Below, in pieces: positions 32,708-36,233 of a DNA stretch of 36,233 nt. Position numbers and translations under genes: made by a program. Position 1 is the first letter of the stretch. Every line of letters starts with the position of its first letter. The DNA is from an uncultured Oscillospiraceae bacterium (GTDB taxonomy: Bacteria; Bacillota; Clostridia; Oscillospirales; Oscillospiraceae), in the NCBI GenBank assembly GCA_900752285.1, contig CAADUW010000085.1, positions 1 through 36,233 on the forward strand, read 5' to 3'. Below the pieces are notes generated by a model. The model searched no databases and was not told where the DNA came from. It saw only the letters and a program-made list of their open reading frames with translations.

Positions 32708-32822
32708 AAATTCGCCGGGTTTACTTTAAGGCAGCACCGCGCAATTCGGAAAAAAAAGACGGCGGAGACTCGCAGACGCAATTGTGCGGTGTTGCCTTAA
32801 GTAAGCCAGGCGGTAAATTTTA
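32707..32822. repeat. long palindromic MITE-like element between convergent genes
   Basis: About 116 bp with imperfect long inverted arms of about 40 bp. Inner arms TAAGGCAGCACCGCGCAATT (32727-32746) and the complement of 32780-32799 agree at 18/20; outer arms (AAAATTCGCCGGGTTTACT and the complement of AGTAAGCCAGGCGGTAAATTT) continue the pairing. Centre is AAAAAAAAGACGGCGGAGAC. The element ends exactly at the two stop codons of the flanking genes. It looks like a non-coding mobile element that doubles as a bidirectional terminator. Confidence 0.75.
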
Positions 32823-34025
32823 TCCGTAAAGTGTGGGATCATCCAGATCCTTCAGATCGAAAAGCTGATAGCGGAATACGGAAGCAAGCTTGGGGTAAAA
32901 ACGGCGCAGTCGGCTGATGGTGCGGTTCATGGCGGAGATGGCGCCGTCGGCGTTGGAGCCGGGGAGGAGGGCCATAAACTGGTTGAAGCTGACCTTTGTA
33001 AACGGGTCGCCTGCGCGCAGCGTGGCGGTGATGGACAGCTCCAGCCGTTTCATGTCCACTGCCTGTTCTTCCGGAGGACGGTTTTCGGCTTCCAGAGACA
33101 TGACCGCCAGCTGCGTTGGCTGGGCGCTGCGGCGCTGTTCCCGGATGAACAGGTTTACGATTCCCCGGAATACGGTGTTATTGCACAGAAATGCTCCGGC
33201 CGCGGGGCCACCCTGGGTCATGAAGCTGCGGATTTCCGAAATTTCCATTTCCTTTCCAAACTGAGACCGGATGGCGGCGGTATGGGCGGCTTCCATTTCC
33301 GGCGAAACGGACACATTGTAGGTCTCCCGGTACAGATTCCGGATGCGGTTATAATGTTCCATGGCCTTGTTGGGATGTCCCAGCAGTGTTTCCAGCTTGA
33401 TGAACTCCACACTGAAATCCTCCGCCGCGGGATCCAGCTGAATCGCCTTTGTGCAGATGTCCAAGGCTTCCTCCAGCCGTCCCCCCTCGGACAGCATCCG
33501 CACCAGTTCCCGGCACAGCCGCAGATAGCGGCCGTGGAGATAGGTATTCAGGTGGATGCACCAGGGCTCAAGAGCCACCTCGGAAAGAAAATCTCCCTCA
33601 TAAAGCGCGGCGGCGGCGAGGGCGTTTTCCAGACGTGCCTCGGGCTCCGGACAGGCAAAGGTGCGATTACACAGCTCATCAAAGCGATCCGCGTCCAGAT
33701 CGGTTTCCAGCTGAGGATCCCACCGGTACAGCCCGTCCCGGCAGGTGATCAGATGCAGCCCGCTGGAAAATCCCAGATTGCGCAGGGCCGCCCGTGCCCG
33801 GCTGACATTATTTTGAAGGGTAACCAGATCCGCTTCCCCGTCGGGCCAAAACAGGTCAATCAGCTCTTGGGGCGGAATACCTCGGTCCCGGTGCATGATA
33901 AAATACGCGATCAACATCCAGAGCCGCCGGGAACGGCTGCTGAAGCTCAACTCCTTTGGCGACATTACCCCTTCCGGTGCAATCGAGAACCTGCCCAGCA
34001 TGTTGACCTGGACAATTTGAGGCAT
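32820..34025 (-). CDS. BTAD-domain transcriptional regulator with degenerate GGDEF-like C-terminus
   Basis: 401 aa. Seen: an OmpR-like winged-helix N-terminus (about 8-105; WMLIAYFIMHRDRGIPPQEL and LQNNVSRARAALR), a BTAD/TPR-like helical region (about 115-250; ALEPWCIHLNTYLHGRYLRL), and a C-terminal part (about 275-385) whose pattern DPFTKVSFNQFMALLPGSN resembles a GGDEF fold without the GGDEF residues. Known: SARP/BTAD proteins activate target genes; the C-terminal module may sense a nucleotide or protein. No GGDEF enzymatic activity is predicted. Start ATG 34025 with GGAGGAGG 7 nt upstream. Confidence 0.8.
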   Translation of the reverse strand: MPQIVQVNMLGRFSIAPEGVMSPKELSFSSRSRRLWMLIAYFIMHRDRGIPPQELIDLFWPDGEADLVTLQNNVSRARAALRNLGFSSGLHLITCRDGLYRWDPQLETDLDADRFDELCNRTFACPEPEARLENALAAAALYEGDFLSEVALEPWCIHLNTYLHGRYLRLCRELVRMLSEGGRLEEALDICTKAIQLDPAAEDFSVEFIKLETLLGHPNKAMEHYNRIRNLYRETYNVSVSPEMEAAHTAAIRSQFGKEMEISEIRSFMTQGGPAAGAFLCNNTVFRGIVNLFIREQRRSAQPTQLAVMSLEAENRPPEEQAVDMKRLELSITATLRAGDPFTKVSFNQFMALLPGSNADGAISAMNRTISRLRRFYPKLASVFRYQLFDLKDLDDPTLYG

Positions 34026-34046
34026 ATTCGCTCCTCCTCCGCAGGC

Positions 34047-34066
34047 AGAACACAGAAAAGTGTTCT
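34047..34066. promoter_or_regulatory. dyad in the leader of the BTAD regulator
   Basis: Perfect inverted repeat AGAACAC-AGAAAA-GTGTTCT downstream of the -10 box. It could be an operator for autoregulation or an mRNA hairpin. Confidence 0.45.
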
Positions 34067-34081
34067 CATAAAACTAAAAGC

Positions 34082-34111
34082 ATTATACAATAATCGGAAT
34101 GAATTTTTCAA
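34082..34111 (-). promoter_or_regulatory. promoter of the BTAD regulator
   Basis: Minus strand: TTGAAA (34111-34106), 18-nt spacer, TATAAT (34087-34082). Confidence 0.7.
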
Positions 34112-34205
34112 GAGGCTTTGCACCAATTGTCCTGAAAATGGAATTTTCGGCAAAAACTGCAATCTATACGGGCAGAAACCGGTATTTTTCCTTCAGAATT
34201 CGCCG

Positions 34206-34234
34206 TTGATATTGCCGGGTGCGTGTGCTACAAT
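34206..34234 (+). promoter_or_regulatory. Nudix gene promoter
   Basis: TTGATA 34206-34211, 17-nt spacer ending TGC, TACAAT 34229-34234. Confidence 0.75.
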
Positions 34235-34297
34235 AGAAAAAAATGGCGGGAGGCCGCGAATGGGTCCTCTCCGGAATGCAGAATCGAGGAGCCGTGC

Positions 34298-34822
34298 TTG
34301 GAAACGGAATGGAATGACATTTATGATGCGGACCGGAATCTGACCGGCAGAGTGCATATGCGGGGCACTCCATGGAAGCCGGGAGAATTCGGCCTTGTGG
34401 TGTGCGTCTGGGTGTATGACGGCAGGGGGAGAATGCTGCTGACCCGGCGGGCACCGGAAAAGAGCTTTGCCGGGACTTGGGAAAACTCCGGCGGCGCTGC
34501 CAAGGCGGGGGAGACCAGCCGTCAGGCAATCAGCCGGGAGCTGTTCGAGGAAACCGGGATCCGGGCAGAGCCGGAGGAATTCGAGCTGCTGTGCTCGGAT
34601 CGGGATCAAAATACGATTTATGACTTTTACTGTCTGTACCGCCCGGTCCGGCTCCGGGATACGGTGCTGCTCCCCGGGGAAACCGACGGGATCATGTGGG
34701 CAACATTTGGAAAGATCCACTGGATGATCCGCAGTCACCGAATCTGCCGGATCATTGCCGGACAGTTCCTCCGACAGGAAGCTATGCTGAAGCTGCGCAA
34801 TATGCCCAAACCGAGCTGCTGA
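34298..34822 (+). CDS. Nudix hydrolase
   Basis: 174 aa. Hydrolyses a nucleoside diphosphate linked to another moiety; closest pattern is the IPP-isomerase-like/ADP-ribose-type group. Seen: a complete Nudix box GX5EX7REUXEEXGU at 66-88, with Glu72, Arg80, Glu81, Glu84 and Glu85. Start: TTG 34298 with AGGAG 6 nt upstream; the frame continues upstream, but no ATG there has a ribosome site. Start by TTG is shared with the Y-family polymerase gene and the unrecognised gene at 13716. Confidence 0.88.
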   Translation: METEWNDIYDADRNLTGRVHMRGTPWKPGEFGLVVCVWVYDGRGRMLLTRRAPEKSFAGTWENSGGAAKAGETSRQAISRELFEETGIRAEPEEFELLCSDRDQNTIYDFYCLYRPVRLRDTVLLPGETDGIMWATFGKIHWMIRSHRICRIIAGQFLRQEAMLKLRNMPKPSC

Positions 34823-34851
34823 TTTTTGGATACCTATTGTGCAAATTTTCC

Positions 34852-34880
34852 TTGCATTTTTAAAGAATGTGGGTTATGAT
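34852..34880 (+). promoter_or_regulatory. promoter of the PRTase-like gene
   Basis: TTGCAT 34852-34857, 17-nt spacer, TATGAT 34875-34880; start about 75 nt before the ATG. Confidence 0.75.
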
Positions 34881-34960
34881 GAAAAAAAGCCTTTTGGCAG
34901 CCGGATATCCGGCTCCTCCGAAGTGCTTTCTTTTTTATTTTTCGCACAGGAGGCAAAATC

Positions 34961-35596
34961 ATGATAACATTGATGCATCTTCCCGTTCGCCGGGGCAACG
35001 CCCCTCTTCGCATTGCCCGGGGGCACTTTGCAACCAACCACTCCCATATCAATTACTATGTGGACATCACCTTCCAGAAAACCCGTCTGAGCGAGGCGGA
35101 GGACAGCGCCAAGCAGCTGGTGTCCCATTTCATTAACGATACGCCCATCGATACGATTCTGTGTCTGGACGGCACGGCCGTATTGGGCACCTGCGTTGCC
35201 CGGGAGCTGACGAAGAGCGGGTTCCACACCATTAATGCCCACCAGACGATTTACATTCTGGAACCGGAATACAATGCAAATTCCCAGATCATTTTCCGGG
35301 ACAATAATCAGTCCATGATCCAGGGCAAGCATGTGCTGGTACTGATGGCATCCGTTACCACCGGCTTTACGGCCAAACGCTCCATGGAAGCAATCGGCTA
35401 CTATGGCGGTCATGTGGCAGGCGTGGCAGCCATCTACAGCGCCGTGGACGAGGTGGCAGGAGAACCTGTCCGCTCGGTCTACACCATTCAGGATCTGCCC
35501 GGCTACGCAAGCTACGACTACCGGGACTGCCCCTACTGCAAGGCAGGCCAGAAGATCGACGCCCTCGTAAACAGCTTCGGCTATTCTCTGCTGTAA
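34961..35596 (+). CDS. phosphoribosyltransferase-like protein (orotate PRTase-type annotation)
   Basis: 211 aa, no signal peptide. Seen: the PRTase fold with the PRPP-binding region VLVLMASVTTGFT at 125-137, where active enzymes usually have two acidic residues (VLIVDDVITTGGS type); here they are Met/Ala/Ser. A CPYC pair (Cys190, Cys193) lies near the C-terminus, unusual for PRTases, and could bind metal. Known: the family is often labelled orotate phosphoribosyltransferase; the missing acidic pair makes catalysis doubtful. Start ATG 34961 with AGGAGG about 7 nt upstream. Single gene followed by a strong terminator. Confidence 0.72.
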   Translation: MITLMHLPVRRGNAPLRIARGHFATNHSHINYYVDITFQKTRLSEAEDSAKQLVSHFINDTPIDTILCLDGTAVLGTCVARELTKSGFHTINAHQTIYILEPEYNANSQIIFRDNNQSMIQGKHVLVLMASVTTGFTAKRSMEAIGYYGGHVAGVAAIYSAVDEVAGEPVRSVYTIQDLPGYASYDYRDCPYCKAGQKIDALVNSFGYSLL

Positions 35597-35597
35597 A

Positions 35598-35639
35598 AAA
35601 AGCCCCGGTGCTATCCTTTTGGAAAGCATCGGGGCTTTT
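35598..35639 (+). terminator. terminator after the PRTase-like gene
   Basis: 15-bp stem with one mismatch-like wobble (35598-35612 with 35625-35639), 12-nt loop, ending in TTTT. Confidence 0.85.
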
Positions 35640-35684
35640 GATGATGAAAACCGAAGAAATGGAGTCTGGCAACGTATTATGCAG

Positions 35685-36080
35685 ATAAATTGGAATTTGG
35701 CGGGGCGAAGCCCCCTTGGCTCCCCCTTTGGGGGAGCTGTCACGGCAAAATGCCGTGACTGAGAGGGCCGTCCCGACACGGTGTCATTCCGAGCCAGCGC
35801 ACGCTGGCGTGGGAATCTCCCCGTTGAATAGGGCAGGGGAACGATGGCCGCCCATACTTTGCTCATAAACAGGTGGGATTTTGGGCGCGAATCGATACGT
35901 AGTACCTTTCATCCGGGAGATTCTCACGCCAGTGATATCGGTCACTGGCTCAGAGTGACATCTTGTCGAGGGAGATTTCCACGGCAGGAAAGCGGACTGC
36001 CTCGGAATGACCGATAATCGGGGACTGTTCTTGGAATGACTGCGCTGTTCGATACGTTGCACCGCCAAATTCCAATTTAT
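35685..36080. repeat. MITE-like element with perfect 19-bp terminal inverted repeats
   Basis: Ends are ATAAATTGGAATTTGGCGG (35685-35703) and its perfect complement (36062-36080). The left part contains CCCCCTTGGCTCCCCCTTT, a GGGGGAGC hairpin and GTCACGGCAAAATGCCGTGAC. The middle carries TGTCATTCCGAGCCAGCG and a second, inverted-like block GGGAGATTCTCACGCCAGTG near 35917, of a type I associate with short intergenic repeats of gut Clostridia. No transposase or plausible protein. The element fills nearly all of the gene-free right end. Confidence 0.7.
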
Positions 36081-36104
36081 ATTTTCCATGCCCGCATGCA
36101 AAAA

Positions 36105-36134
36105 GTCCCCGGAAAGCATTTGCTTTCCGGGGAC
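36105..36134. terminator. perfect 14-bp hairpin
   Basis: GTCCCCGGAAAGCA (36105-36118), TT, complement 36121-36134, with AAAAA before it. Reads as a terminator on the minus strand for a gene right of the window, with the 42-bp repeat next to it. Confidence 0.6.
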
Positions 36135-36137
36135 GCA

Positions 36138-36179
36138 GCGTGTCAAAAAAGCCTCGCAGAGTTTGCCGCCCGCAGGCGG
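36138..36179. repeat. 42-bp intergenic repeat, copy 2
   Basis: Identical to 11897-11938, again directly after a hairpin. Here it is followed by CAAA, which completes the palindrome TTTGCCGCC-CGCA-GGCGGCAAA. Confidence 0.75.
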
Positions 36180-36195
36180 CAAAGGGATTCTGATC

Positions 36196-36230
36196 ATTTT
36201 CTGTCGGGGCGTGTACCTGACAGAAAATAC
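36196..36230. repeat. terminal hairpin and 14-bp match to the window start
   Basis: ATTTTCTGTC (36196-36205) pairs with GACAGAAAAT (36219-36228). CTGACAGAAAATAC at 36217-36230 also occurs at 1-14. A short dispersed motif is likely; no gene is visible in the last 150 bases. Confidence 0.5.
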
Positions 36231-36233
36231 AAC

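Noticed and set aside
35784..36197. 137-aa minus-strand ORF at the right end
   Set aside because: Lies wholly in MITE-like and terminator repeats; the peptide PPAGGKLCEAFLT also appears in a shadow ORF at the other 42-bp repeat copy.

Overview
The window looks like a chromosomal segment of a Gram-positive, moderately GC-rich Clostridia, most likely an Oscillospirales (Ruminococcaceae/Oscillospiraceae-type) gut anaerobe. The indications are AGGAGG-type ribosome binding sites, sigma-A promoters of the TTGACA-17-TATAAT type, HPr kinase, DivIVA, YqeG, an L7Ae-like protein at the head of the str operon, a zinc-type L28, and short intergenic repeats of a kind I associate with this group. The taxon is inferred from gene content only.

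Layout. 1-217: hairpin-rich leader. 218-1477: a Y-family DNA polymerase. 1544-4924: a four-gene operon (Gfo/Idh/MocA dehydrogenase, TIM-barrel isomerase, alpha/beta hydrolase, ribulose-phosphate epimerase). 5140-9869 (minus): a GldA/GldF/GldG-like ABC transporter with a DUF4340 partner. 10147-11841: a DUF4234/SHOCT membrane protein. 11940-13178 (minus): DUF1015. 13364-13633: a probable structured non-coding RNA with its own promoter, ending in a 25-bp perfect hairpin. 13716-14444 (minus): an unrecognised protein. 14569-17310: YqeG, M24 peptidase, EF-P and an acidic zinc-ribbon protein. 17403-19448 (minus): an LtaS-like phosphoglycerol transferase. 19656-24519: L7Ae-like protein, S12, S7, EF-G and EF-Tu. 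24737-24920 (minus): tRNA-Trp and tRNA-Met. 25076-27743 (minus): S51 peptidase, RluA-type pseudouridine synthase and HPr kinase. 27932-28120: L28. 28646-35596: a run of single genes (SleB-like membrane protein, IspD-like transferase, acylphosphatase, DivIVA protein, FliB-like protein, BTAD regulator, Nudix hydrolase, PRTase-like protein). 35597-36233: no gene, only repeats and hairpins.

Most of the window is housekeeping: translation, damage tolerance, carbon regulation and envelope. The less ordinary content is the candidate ncRNA at 13364; a family of MITE-like intergenic elements (4975-5084 and 35685-36080, with a separate foldback type at 32707-32822); a 42-bp repeat that directly follows hairpins in two places; an inverted repeat around the tuf promoter; and several proteins with eroded or truncated domains. 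The last group includes a SleB-like protein that appears to lack its catalytic Glu, a PRTase without the usual acidic pair, and a cytidylyltransferase fused to what looks like half of a kinase domain. I found no CRISPR array, intact transposase, prophage or recognised defence system.
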